This document shows, piece by piece, positions 12,701 through 27,700 of a stretch of 64,000 nt of DNA. The first letter of the stretch is position 1, and every line of letters begins with the position of its first letter. The notes under the pieces are model-generated. The model was given only the letters and a program-made list of their open reading frames with translations, was not told the origin of the DNA and made no database searches. The translations under genes were made by a program, and so were the position numbers. Source of the stretch: Macrostomum hystrix (taxonomy: Eukaryota > Platyhelminthes > Macrostomidae); the NCBI GenBank assembly GCA_950097015.1, contig CATNEN010000005.1, positions 2,409,501-2,473,500 of the forward strand. The letters run 5' to 3'.

Positions 12701-15700
12701 GATACTGTAGACTAGACTAGCAATCCATTCTAGCTATTCTCCTGGATACTGTAGACTAGACTAGCAATCCATTCTAGCTATTCTCCTGGATATTGCAGAC
12801 TAGACTAGCAATCCATTCTAGCTATTCTCCTGGATATTGCAGACTAGACTAGCAATCCATTCAAGCTATTCTCCTGGATACTGTAGACTAGACTAGCAAT
12901 CCAATCTAGCTATTCTCCTGGATACTGTAGACTAGACTAGCAATCCATTCTAGCTATTCTCCTGGATATTGCAGACTAGACTAGCAATCCATTCTAGCTA
13001 TTCTCCTGGATACTGAAGAACAGACTAGCAATCCATTCTAGCTATTCTCCTGGATATTGCAGACTAGACTAGCAATCCATTCTAGCTATTCTCCTGGATA
13101 TTGCAGAACAGACTAGCAATCCATTCTAGCTATTCTCCTGGATATTGCAGACTAGACTAGCAATCCATTCTACCTATTCTCCTGGATACTGTAGGCTAGA
13201 CTAGCAATCCATTCTAGCTATTCTCCTGGATACTGTAGACTAGACTAGCAATCCATTCTAGCTATTCTCCTGGATATTGTAGACTAGACTAGCAATCCAT
13301 TCTAGCTATTCTCCTGGATATTGCAGACTAGACTAGCAATCCATTCTTGATATTCTCCTGGATACTGCAGACTAGACTAGCAATCCATTCAAGCTATTCT
13401 CCTGGATATTGCAGACTAGACTAGCAATCCATTCTAGCTATTCTCCTGGATACTGCAGACTAGACTAGCAATCCATTCTAGCTATTCTCCTGGATATTGT
13501 AGACTAGACTAGCAATCCAATCTAGCTATTCTCCTGGATACTGTAGACTAGACTAGCAATCCATTCTAGCTATTCTCCTGGATATTGTAGACTAGACTAG
13601 CAATCCAATCTAGCTATTCTCCTGGATACTGTAGACTAGACTAGCAATCCATTCTAGCTATTCTCCTGGATATTGTAGACTAGACTAGCAATCCATTCTA
13701 GCTATTCTCCTGGATATTGCAGACTAGACTAGCAATCCAATCTAGCTATTCTCCTGGATATTGCAGACTAGACTAGCAATCCATTCTAGCTATTCTCCTG
13801 GATATTGCAGACTAGACTAGCAATCCAATCTAGCTATTCTCCTGGATATTGCAGACTAGACTAGCAATCCATTCTAGCTATTCTCCTGGATATTGCAGAC
13901 TAGACTAGCAATCCAATCTTGATATTCTCCTGGATATTGCAGACTAGACTAGCAATCCATTCTAGCTATTCTCCTGGATATTGCAGACTAGACTAGCAAT
14001 CCATTCTAGCTATTCTCCTGGATACTGTAGACTAGACTAGCAATCCATTCTAGCTATTCTCCTGGATATTGCAGACTAGACTAGCAATCCATTCAAGCTA
14101 TTCTCCTGGATACTGTAGACTAGACTAGCAATCCAATCTAGCTATTCTCCTGGATACTGTAGACTAGACTAGCAATCCATTCTAGCTATTCTCCTGGATA
14201 TTGCAGACTAGACTAGCAATCCATTCTAGCTATTCTCCTGGATACTGAAGAACAGACTAGCAATCCATTCTAGCTATTCTCCTGGATATTGCAGACTAGA
14301 CTAGCAATCCATTCTAGCTATTCTCCTGGATATTGCAGAACAGACTAGCAATCCATTCTAGCTATTCTCCTGGATATTGCAGACTAGACTAGCAATCCAT
14401 TCTAGCTATTCTCCTGGATACTGTAGGCTAGACTAGCAATCCATTCTAGCTATTCTCCTGGATACTGTAGACTAGACTAGCAATCCATTCTAGCTATTCT
14501 CCTGGATATTGTAGACTAGACTAGCAATCCATTCTAGCTATTCTCCTGGATATTGCAGACTAGACTAGCAATCCATTCTTGATATTCTCCTGGATACTGC
14601 AGACTAGACTAGCAATCCATTCAAGCTATTCTCCTGGATATTGCAGACTAGACTAGCAATCCATTCTAGCTATTCTCCTGGATACTGCAGACTAGACTAG
14701 CAATCCATTCTAGCTATTCTCCTGGATATTGTAGACTAGACTAGCAATCCATTCTAGCTATTCTCCTGGATATTGCAGACTAGACTAGCAATCCATTCTA
14801 GCTATTCTCCTGGATATTGCAGACTAGACTAGCAATCCATTCTAGCTATTCTCCTGGATACTGTAGACTAGACTAGCAATCCATTCTAGCTATTCTCCTG
14901 GATACTGTAGACTAGACTAGCAATCCATTCTAGCTATTCTCCTGGATATTGCAGACTAGACTAGCAATCCATTCTAGCTATTCTCCTGGATATTGTAGAC
15001 TAGACTAGCAATCCATTCTAGCTATTCTCCTGGATATTGTAGGCTAGACTAGCAATCCATTCTAGCTATTCTCCTGGATATTGTAGACTAGACTAGCAAT
15101 CCATTCTAGCTATTCTCCTGGATACTGTAGACTAGACTAGCAATCCATTCTAGCTATTCTCCTGGATATTGTAGACTAGACTAGCAATCCATTCTAGCTA
15201 TTCTCCTGGATACTGTAGACTAGACTAGCAATCCAATCTTGATATTCTCCTGGATATTGCAGACTAGACTAGCAATCCATTCTACCTATTCTCCTGGATA
15301 CTGTAGACTAGACTAGCAATCCAATCTAGCTATTCTCCTGGATATTGCAGACTAGACTAGCAATCCATTCTAGCTATTCTCCTGGATATTGCAGACTAGA
15401 CTAGCAATCCATTCTAGCTATTCTCCTGGATATTGTAGACTAGACTAGCAATCCATTCTAGCTATTCTCCTGGATACTGTAGACTAGACTAGCAATCCAT
15501 TCTAGCTATTCTCCTGGATATTGCAGACTAGACTAGCAATCCATTCTAGCTATTCTCCTGGATATTGCAGACTAGACTAGCAATCCATTCTAGCTATTCT
15601 CCTGGATATTGCAGACTAGACTAGCAATCCATTCTAGCTATTCTCCTGGATATTGTAGACTAGACTAGCAATCCATTCTAGCTATTCTCCTGGATATTGT

Positions 15701-18700
15701 AGACTAGACTAGCAATCCATTCTAGCTATTCTCCTGGATATTGTAGGCTAGACTAGCAATCCATTCTAGCTATTCTCCTGGATACTGTAGACTAGACTAG
15801 CAATCCATTCTAGCTATTCTCCTGGATATTGTAGACTAGACTAGCAATCCATTCTAGCTATTCTCCTGGATACTGTAGACTAGACTAGCAATCCATTCTA
15901 GCTATTCTCCTGGATATTGCAGACTAGACTAGCAATCCATTCTAGCTATTCTCCTGGATATTGCAGACTAGACTAGCAATCCATTCTAGCTATTCTCCTG
16001 GATATTGTAGACTAGACTAGCAATCCATTCTAGCTATTCTCCTGGATATTGTAGGCTAGACTAGCAATCCATTCTAGCTATTCTCCTGGATATTGTAGAC
16101 TAGACTAGCAATCCATTCTAGCTATTCTCCTGGATACTGTAGACTAGACTAGCAATCCATTCTAGCTATTCTCCTGGATATTGTAGACTAGACTAGCAAT
16201 CCATTCTAGCTATTCTCCTGGATACTGTAGACTAGACTAGCAATCCAATCTTGATATTCTCCTGGATATTGCAGACTAGACTAGCAATCCAATCTAGCTA
16301 TTCTCCTGGATACTGTAGACTAGACTAGCAATCCAATCTAGCTATTCTCCTGGATATTGCAGACTAGACTAGCAATCCATTCTAGCTATTCTCCTGGATA
16401 TTGCAGACTAGACTAGCAATCCATTCTAGCTATTCTCCTGGATATTGTAGACTAGACTAGCAATCCATTCTAGCTATTCTCCTGGATACTGTAGACTAGA
16501 CTAGCAATCCATTCTAGCTATTCTCCTGGATATTGCAGACTAGACTAGCAATCCATTCTAGCTATTCTCCTGGATATTGCAGACTAGACTAGCAATCCAT
16601 TCTAGCTATTCTCCTGGATATTGCAGACTAGACTAGCAATCCATTCTAGCTATTCTCCTGGATATTGTAGACTAGACTAGCAATCCATTCTAGCTATTCT
16701 CCTGGATATTGTAGACTAGACTAGCAATCCATTCTAGCTATTCTCCTGGATATTGTAGGCTAGACTAGCAATCCATTCTAGCTATTCTCCTGGATACTGT
16801 AGACTAGACTAGCAATCCATTCTAGCTATTCTCCTGGATATTGTAGACTAGACTAGCAATCCATTCTAGCTATTCTTCTGGATATTGTAGACTAGACTAG
16901 CAATCCATTCTAGCTATTCTCCTGGATATTGTAGGCTAGACTAGCAATCCATTCTAGCTATTCTCCTGGATACTGTAGACTAGACTAGCAATCCATTCTA
17001 GCTATTCTCCTGGATACTGTAGACTAGACTAGCAATCCATTCTAGCTATTCTCCTGGATATTGCAGACTAGACTAGCAATCCATTCTAGCTATTCTCCTG
17101 GATATTGTAGACTAGACTAGCAATCCATTCTAGCTATTCTCCTGGATATTGCAGACTAGACTAGCAATCCATTCTTGATATTCTCCTGGATATTGCAGAC
17201 TAGACTAGCAATCCATTCTAGCTATTCTCCTGGATATTGTAGACTAGACTAGCAATCCATTCTAGCTATTCTCCCGGATACTGTAGGCTAGACTAGCAAT
17301 CCAATCTAGCTATTCTCCTGGATATTGCAGACTAGACTAGCAATCCATTCTAGCTATTCTCCTGGATATTGCAGACTAGACTAGCAATCCATTCTAGCTA
17401 TTCTCCTGGATATTGTAGACTAGACTAGCAATCCATTCTAGCAATTCTCCTGGATATTGTAGACTAGACTAGCAATCCATTCTAGCTATTCTCCTGGATA
17501 TTGCAGACTAGACTAGCAATCCATTCTAGCTATTCTCCTGAATACTGCAGACTAGACTAGCAATCCATTCTAGCTATTCTCCTGGATATTGCAGACTAGA
17601 CTAGCAATCCATTCTTGATATTCTCCTGGATATTGCAGACTAGACTAGCAATCCATTCTAGCTATTCTCCTGGATATTGCAGACTAGACTAGCAATCCAT
17701 TCTAGCTATTCTCCTGGATATTGCAGACTAGACTAGCAATCCATTCTTGATATTCTCCTGGATATTGCAGACTAGACTAGCAATCCATTCTAGCTATTCT
17801 CCTGGATACTGTAGACTAGACTAGCAATCCATTCTAGCTATTCTCCTGGATATTGCAGACTAGACTAGCAATCCATTCTAGCTATTCTCCTGGATACTGT
17901 AGACTAGACTAGCAATCCATTCTAGCTATTCTCCTGGATATTGCAGACTAGACTAGCAATCCATTCTAGCTATTCTCCTGGATATTGTAGACTAGACTAG
18001 CAATCCATTCTAGCTATTCTCCTGGATATTGCAGACTAGACTAGCAATCCATTCTAGCTATTCTCCTGGATATTGTAGACTAGACTAGCAATCCATTCTA
18101 GCTATTCTCCTGGATATTGCAGACTAGACTAGCAATCCATTCTAGCTATTCTCCTGGATATTGTAGACTAGACTAGCAATCCATTCTAGCTATTCTCCTG
18201 GATATTGTAGACTAGACTAGCAATCCATTCTAGCTATTCTCCTGGATATTGCAGACTAGACTAGCAATCCATTCAAGCTATTCTCCTGGATATTGTAGAC
18301 TAGACTAGCAATCCATTCTAGCTATTCTCCTGGATATTGCAGACTAGACTAGCAATCCATTCTAGCTATTCTCCTGGATACTGTAGACTAGACTAGCAAT
18401 CCATTCTAGCTATTCTCCTGGATATTGCAGACTAGACTAGCAATCCATTCTAGCTATTCTCCTGGATATTGTAGACTAGACTAGCAATCCATTCTAGCTA
18501 TTCTCCTGGATACTGTAGACTAGACTAGCAATCCATTCTAGCTATTCTCCTGGATATTGTAGACTAGACTAGCAATCCATTCTAGCTATTCTCCTGGATA
18601 CTGTAGACTAGACTAGCAATCCATTCTAGCTATTCTCCTGGATATTGTAGACTAGACTAGCAATCCATTCTAGCTATTCTCCTGGATACTGTAGACTAGA

Positions 18701-21700
18701 CTAGCAATCCATTCTAGCTATTCTCCTGGATACTGTAGACTAGACTAGCAATCCATTCTAGCTATTCTCCTGGATATTGCAGACTAGACTAGCAATCCAA
18801 TCTAGCTATTCTCCTGGATATTGCAGACTAGACTAGCAATCCATTCTAGCTATTCTCCTGGATATTGCAGACTAGACTAGCAATCCAATCTTGATATTCT
18901 CCTGGATACTGAAGAACAGACTAGCAATCCATTCTAGCTATTCTCCTGGATATTGTAGACTAGACTAGCAATCCATTCTAGCTATTCTCCTGGATATTGC
19001 AGACTAGACTAGCAATCCATTCTAGCTATTCTCCTGGATATTGCAGACTAGACTAGCAATCCAATCTTGATATTCTCCTGGATACTGAAGAACAGACTAG
19101 CAATCCATTCTAGCTATTCTCCTGGATATTGTAGACTAGACTAGCAATCCATTCTAGCTATTCTCCTGGATATTGCAGACTAGACTAGCAATCCATTCTA
19201 GCTATTCTCCTGGATATTGCAGACTAGACTAGCAATCCATTCTAGCTATTCTCCTGGATATTGCAGACTAGACTAGCAATCCAATCTAGCTATTCTCCTG
19301 GATACTGTAGGCTAGACTAGCAATCCATTCTAGCTATTCTCCTGGATACTGTAGACTAGACTAGCAATCCATTCTAGCTATTCTCCTGGATATTGCAGAC
19401 TAGACTAGCAATCCATTCAAGCTATTCTCCTGGATATTGTAGACTAGACTAGCAATCCATTCTAGCAATTCTCCTGGATATTGCAGACTAGACTAGCAAT
19501 CCATTCAAGCTATTCTCCTGGATACTGTAGACTAGACTAGCAATCCATTCTAGCTATTCTCCTGGATATTGTAGACTAGACTAGCAATCCATTCTAGCTA
19601 TTCTCCTGGATATTGCAGACTAGACTAGCAATCCAATCTAGCTATTCTCCTGGATACTGTAGGCTAGACTAGCAATCCATTCTAGCTATTCTCCTGGATA
19701 TTGCAGACTAGACTAGCAATCCATTCTAGCTATTCTCCTGGATATTGCAGACTAGACTAGCAATCCAATCTTGATATTCTCCTGGATACTGAAGAACAGA
19801 CTAGCAATCCATTCTAGCTATTCTCCTGGATATTGTAGACTAGACTAGCAATCCATTCTAGCTATTCTCCTGGATATTGCAGACTAGACTAGCAATCCAT
19901 TCTAGCTATTCTCCTGGATATTGCAGACTAGACTAGCAATCCATTCTAGCTATTCTCCTGGATATTGCAGACTAGACTAGCAATCCAATCTAGCTATTCT
20001 CCTGGATATTGCAGACTAGACTAGCAATCCATTCTAGCTATTCTCCTGGATATTGTAGACTAGACTAGCAATCCATTCTTGATATTCTCCTGGATATTGC
20101 AGACTAGACTAGCAATCCATTCTAGCTATTCTCCTGGATACTGTAGGCTAGACTAGCAATCCATTCTAGCTATTCTCCTGGATACTGTAGACTAGACTAG
20201 CAATCCATTCTAGCTATTCTCCTGGATATTGCAGACTAGACTAGCAATCCATTCAAGCTATTCTCCTGGATATTGTAGACTAGACTAGCAATCCATTCTA
20301 GCTATTCTCCTGGATATTGCAGACTAGACTAGCAATCCATTCAAGCTATTCTCCTGGATACTGTAGACTAGACTAGCAATCCATTCTAGCTATTCTCCTG
20401 GATATTGTAGACTAGACTAGCAATCCATTCTAGCTATTCTCCTGGATATTGCAGACTAGACTAGCAATCCACTCTAGCTATTCTCCTGGATATTGTAGAC
20501 TAGACTAGCAAGCCATTCTAGCTATTCTCCTGGATATTGCAGACTAGACTAGCAATCCATTCTAGCTATTCTCCTGGATACTCTAGACTAGACTAGCAAT
20601 CCATTCTAGCTATTCTCCTGGATATTGCAGACTAGACTAGCAATCCATTCTAGCTATTCTCCTGGATATTGTAGACTAGACTAGCAAGCCATTCTAGCTA
20701 TTCTCCTGGATATTGCAGACTAGACTAGCAATCCATTCTAGCTATTCTCCTGGATACTGCAGACTAGACTAGCAATCCATTCTAGCTATTCTCCTGGATA
20801 TTGCAGACTAGACTAGCAATCCATTCTAGCTATTCTCCTGGATACTGTAGACTAGACTAGCAATCCATTCTAGCTATTCTCCTGGATATTGTAGACTAGA
20901 CTAGCAATCCATTCTAGCTATTCTCCTGGATACTCTAGACTAGCAATCCATTCTAGCTATTCTCCTGGATACTGTAGACTAGACTAGCAATCCATTCTAG
21001 CTATTCTCCTGGATATTGTAGACTAGACTAGCAATCCATTCTAGCTATTCTCCTGGATATTGTCAGACTAGACTAGCAATCCATTCTAGCTATTCTCCTG
21101 GATATTGCAGACTAGACTAGCAATCCATTCTAGCTATTCTCCTGGATATTGCTAGACTAGACTAGCAATCCATTCTAGCTATTCTCCTGGATATTGCTAG
21201 ACTAGACTAGCAATCCAATTCTAGCTATTCTCCTGGATATTGCAGACTAGACTAGCAATCCATTCTAGCTATTCTCCTGGATATTGCAGACTAGACTAGC
21301 AATCCATTCTAGCTATTCTCCTGGATATTGTAGACTAGACTAGCAAGCCATTCTAGCTATTCTCCTGGATATTGCAGACTAGACTAGCAATCCATTCTAG
21401 CTATTCTCCTGGATACTGCAGACTAGACTAGCAATCCATTCTAGCTATTCTCCTGGATATTGCAGACTAGACTAGCAATCCATTCTAGCTATTCTCCTGG
21501 ATACTGTAGACTAGACTAGCAATCCATTCTAGCTATTCTCCTGGATATTGTAGACTAGACTAGCAATCCATTCTAGCTATTCTCCTGGATACTCTCGACT
21601 AGCAATCCATTCTAGCTATTCTCCTGGATACTGTAGACTAGACTAGCAATCCATTCTAGCTATTCTCCTGGATATTGTAGACTAGACTAGCAATCCATTC

Positions 21701-24700
21701 TAGCTATTCTCCTGGATACTGTAGACTAGACTAGCAAGCCATTCTAGCTATTCTCCTGGATATTGCAGACTAGACTAGCAATCCATTCTAGCTATTCTCC
21801 TGGATACTCTAGACTAGACTAGCAATCCATTCTAGCTATTCTCCTGGATATTGTAGACTAGACTAGCAATCCAATCTAGCTATTCTCCTGGATATTGCAG
21901 ACTAGACTAGATATCCAATCTAGCTATTCTCCTGGATACTGTAGACTAGACTAGCAAGCCATTCTAGCTATTCTCCTGGATATTGCAGACTAGACTAGCA
22001 ATCCATTCTAGCTATTCTCCTGGATATTGCAGACTAGACTAGCAATCCATTCTAGCTATTCTCCTGGATACTGTAGACTAGACTAGCAATCCATTCTAGC
22101 TATTCTCCTGGATATTGTAGACTAGACTAGCAATCCAATCTAGCTATTCTCCTGGATATTGCAGACTAGACTAGCAATCCAATCTAGCTATTCTCCTGGA
22201 TACTGTAGACTAGACTAGCAAGCCATTCTAGCTATTCTCCTGGATACTGTAGGCTAGACTAGCAATCCATTCTAGCTATTCTCCTGGATATTGAAGAACA
22301 GACTAGCAATCCATTCTAGCTATTCTCCTGGATATTGCAGACTAGACTAGCAATCCATTCTAGCTATTCTCCTGGATATTGCAGACTAGACTAGCAATCC
22401 ATTCTAGCTATTCTCCTGGATATTGCAGACTAGACTAGCAATCCAATCTAGCTATTCTCCTGGATATTGCAGACTAGACTAGCAATCCAATCTAGCTATT
22501 CTCCTGGATATTGTAGACTAGACTAGCAATCCATTCTAGCTATTCTCCTGGATATTGCAGACTAGACTAGCAATCCATTCTAGCTATTCTCCTGGATATT
22601 GAAGAACAGACTAGCAATCCATTCTAGCTATTCTCCTGGATATTGCAGACTAGACTAGCAATCCATTCTAGCTATTCTCCTGGATATTGCAGACTAGACT
22701 AGCAATCCATTCTAGCTATTCTCCTGGATATTGCAGACTAGACTAGCAATCCAATCTAGCTATTCTCCTGGATATTGTAGACTAGACTAGCAATCCATTC
22801 TAGCTATTCTCCTGGATATTGCAGACTAGACTAGCAATCCAATCTAGCTATTCTCCTGGATATTGCAGACTAGACTAGCAATCCAATCTAGCTATTCTCC
22901 TGGATATTGTAGACTAGACTAGCTATTCATTCTAGCTATTCTCCTGGATACTGTAGACTAGACTAGCAATCCAATCTAGCTATTCTCCTGGATATTGCAG
23001 ACTAGACTAGCAATCCATTCTAGCTATTCTCCTGGATATTGTAGGCTAGACTAGCAAGCCATTCTAGCTATTCTCCTGGATATTGTAGGCTAGACTAGCA
23101 ATCCATTCTAGCTATTCTCCTGGATATTGTAGGCTAGACTAGCAATCCATTCTAGCTATTCTCCTGGATACTGTAGACTAGACTAGCAATCCATTCTAGC
23201 TATTCTCCTGGATATTGCAGACTAGACTAGCAATCCATTCTAGCTATTCTCCTGGATATTGCAGACTAGACTAGCAATCCATTCTAGCTATTCTCCTGGA
23301 TACTGTAGACTAGACTAGCAATCCATTCTAGCTATTCTCCTGGATATTGTAGACTAGACTAGAAATCCAATCTAGCTATTCTCCTGGATATTGCAGACTA
23401 GACTAGCAATCCAATCTAGCTATTCTCCTGGATAATGTAGACTAGACTAGCAAGCCATTCTAGCTATTCTCCTGGATACTGTAGGCTAGACTAGCAATCC
23501 ATTCTAGCTATTCTCCTGGATACTGTAGACTAGACTAGCAATCCATTCTAGCTATTCTCCTGGATATTGCAGACTAGACTAGCAATCCATTCTAGCTATT
23601 CTCCTGGATATTGTAGACTAGACTAGCAATCCATTCTAGCTATTCTCCTGGATATTGTAGGCTAGACTAGCAATCCATTCTAGCTATTCTCCTGGATATT
23701 GTAGACTAGACTAGCAATCCATTCTAGCTATTCTCCTGGATACTGTAGACTAGACTAGCAATCCATTCTAGCTATTCTCCTGGATATTGTAGACTAGACT
23801 AGCAATCCATTCTAGCTATTCTCCTGGATACTGTAGACTAGACTAGCAATCCAATCTTGATATTCTCCTGGATATTGCAGACTAGACTAGCAATCCAATC
23901 TAGCTATTCTCCTGGATACTGTAGACTAGACTAGCAATCCAATCTAGCTATTCTCCTGGATATTGCAGACTAGACTAGCAATCCATTCTAGCTATTCTCC
24001 TGGATATTGCAGACTAGACTAGCAATCCATTCTAGCTATTCTCCTGGATATTGTAGACTAGACTAGCAATCCATTCTAGCTATTCTCCTGGATACTGTAG
24101 ACTAGACTAGCAATCCATTCTAGCTATTCTCCTGGATATTGCAGACTAGACTAGCAATCCATTCTAGCTATTCTCCTGGATATTGCAGACTAGACTAGCA
24201 ATCCATTCTAGCTATTCTCCTGGATATTGCAGACTAGACTAGCAATCCATTCTAGCTATTCTCCTGGATATTGTAGACTAGACTAGCAATCCATTCTAGC
24301 TATTCTCCTGGATATTGTAGACTAGACTAGCAATCCATTCTAGCTATTCTCCTGGATATTGTAGGCTAGACTAGCAATCCATTCTAGCTATTCTCCTGGA
24401 TACTGTAGACTAGACTAGCAATCCATTCTAGCTATTCTCCTGGATATTGTAGACTAGACTAGCAATCCATTCTAGCTATTCTCCTGGATATTGTAGACTA
24501 GACTAGCAATCCATTCTAGCTATTCTCCTGGATATTGTAGGCTAGACTAGCAATCCATTCTAGCTATTCTCCTGGATACTGTAGACTAGACTAGCAATCC
24601 ATTCTAGCTATTCTCCTGGATACTGTAGACTAGACTAGCAATCCATTCTAGCTATTCTCCTGGATATTGCAGACTAGACTAGCAATCCATTCTAGCTATT

Positions 24701-27700
24701 CTCCTGGATATTGTAGACTAGACTAGCAATCCATTCTAGCTATTCTCCTGGATATTGCAGACTAGACTAGCAATCCATTCTTGATATTCTCCTGGATATT
24801 GCAGACTAGACTAGCAATCCATTCTAGCTATTCTCCTGGATATTGTAGACTAGACTAGCAATCCATTCTAGCTATTCTCCCGGATACTGTAGGCTAGACT
24901 AGCAATCCAATCTAGCTATTCTCCTGGATATTGCAGACTAGACTAGCAATCCATTCTAGCTATTCTCCTGGATATTGCAGACTAGACTAGCAATCCATTC
25001 TAGCTATTCTCCTGGATATTGTAGACTAGACTAGCAATCCATTCTAGCAATTCTCCTGGATATTGTAGACTAGACTAGCAATCCATTCTAGCTATTCTCC
25101 TGGATATTGCAGACTAGACTAGCAATCCATTCTAGCTATTCTCCTGGATACTGCAGACTAGACTAGCAATCCATTCTAGCTATTCTCCTGGATATTGCAG
25201 ACTAGACTAGCAATCCATTCTTGATATTCTCCTGGATATTGCAGACTAGACTAGCAATCCATTCTTGATATTCTCCTGGATATTGCAGACTAGACTAGCA
25301 ATCCATTCTAGCTATTCTCCTGGATATTGCAGACTAGACTAGCAATCCATTCTTGATATTCTCCTGGATATTGCAGACTAGACTAGCAATCCATTCTAGC
25401 TATTCTCCTGGATACTGTAGACTAGACTAGCAATCCATTCTAGCTATTCTCCTGGATATTGCAGACTAGACTAGCAATCCATTCTAGCTATTCTCCTGGA
25501 TACTGTAGACTAGACTAGCAATCCATTCTAGCTATTCTCCTGGATATTGCAGACTAGACTAGCAATCCATTCTAGCTATTCTCCTGGATATTGTAGACTA
25601 GACTAGCAATCCATTCTAGCTATTCTCCTGGATATTGCAGACTAGACTAGCAATCCATTCAAGCTATTCTCCTGGATACTGTAGACTAGACTAGCAATCC
25701 AATCTAGCTATTCTCCTGGATACTGTAGACTAGACTAGCAATCCATTCTAGCTATTCTCCTGGATATTGCAGACTAGACTAGCAATCCATTCTAGCTATT
25801 CTCCTGGATACTGAAGAACAGACTAGCAATCCATTCTAGCTATTCTCCTGGATATTGCAGACTAGACTAGCAATCCATTCTAGCTATTCTCCTGGATATT
25901 GCAGAACAGACTAGCAATCCATTCTAGCTATTCTCCTGGATATTGCAGACTAGACTAGCAATCCATTCTAGCTATTCTCCTGGACACTGTAGGCTAGACT
26001 AGCAATCCATTCTAGCTATTCTCCTGGATACTGTAGACTAGACTAGCAATCCATTCTAGCTATTCTCCTGGATATTGTAGACTAGACTAGCAATCCATTC
26101 TAGCTATTCTCCTGGATATTGCAGACTAGACTAGCAATCCATTCTTGATATTCTCCTGGATACTGCAGACTAGACTAGCAATCCATTCAAGCTATTCTCC
26201 TGGATATTGCAGACTAGACTAGCAATCCATTCTAGCTATTCTCCTGGATACTGCAGACTAGACTAGCAATCCATTCTAGCTATTCTCCTGGATATTGTAG
26301 ACTAGACTAGCAATCCATTCTAGCTATTCTCCTGGATATTGCAGACTAGACTAGCAATCCATTCTAGCTATTCTCCTGGATATTGCAGACTAGACTAGCA
26401 ATCCATTCTAGCTATTCTCCTGGATACTGTAGACTAGACTAGCAATCCATTCTAGCTATTCTCCTGGATACTGTAGACTAGACTAGCAATCCATTCTAGC
26501 TATTCTCCTGGATATTGCAGACTAGACTAGCAATCCATTCTAGCTATTCTCCTGGATATTGTAGACTAGACTAGCAATCCATTCTAGCTATTCTCCTGGA
26601 TATTGCAGACTAGACTAGCAATCCATTCTAGCTATTCTCCTGGATATTGCAGACTAGACTAGCAATCCATTCTAGCTATTCTCCTGGATACTGTAGACTA
26701 GACTAGCAATCCATTCTAGCTATTCTCCTGGATATTGCAGACTAGACTAGCAATCCAATCTAGCTATTCTCCTGGATACTGCAGACTAGACTAGCAATCC
26801 ATTCTAGCTATTCTCCTGGATATTGTAGACTAGACTAGCAATCCATTCTAGCTATTCTCCTGGATATTGCAGACTAGACTAGCAATCCATTCTAGCTATT
26901 CTCCTGGATATTGCAGACTAGACTAGCAATCCATTCTAGCTATTCTCCTGGATACTGTAGACTAGACTAGCAATCCATTCTAGCTATTCTCCTGGATATT
27001 GCAGACTAGACTAGCAATCCAATCTAGCTATTCTCCTGGATATTGCAGACTAGACTAGCAATCCATTCTAGCTATTCTCCTGGATATTGTAGACTAGACT
27101 AGCAATCCAATCTAGCTATTCTCCTGGATACTGTAGACTAGACTAGCAATCCATTCTAGCTATTCTCCTGGATATTGCAGACTAGACTAGCAATCCATTC
27201 TAGCTATTCTCCTGGATATTGCAGACTAGACTAGCAATCCATTCTAGCTATTCTCCTGGATATTGCAGACTAGACTAGCAATCCATTCTAGCTATTCTCC
27301 TGGATATTGTAGACTAGACTAGCAATCCAATCTAGCTATTCTCCTGGATACTGTAGACTAGACTAGCAATCCATTCTAGCTATTCTCCTGGATATTGTAG
27401 ACTAGACTAGCAATCCATTCTAGCTATTCTCCTGGATATTGCAGACTAGACTAGCAATCCAATCTAGCTATTCTCCTGGATATTGCAGACTAGACTAGCA
27501 ATCCATTCTAGCTATTCTCCTGGATATTGCAGACTAGACTAGCAATCCAATCTAGCTATTCTCCTGGATATTGCAGACTAGACTAGCAATCCATTCTAGC
27601 TATTCTCCTGGATATTGCAGACTAGACTAGCAATCCAATCTTGATATTCTCCTGGATATTGCAGACTAGACTAGCAATCCATTCTAGCTATTCTCCTGGA

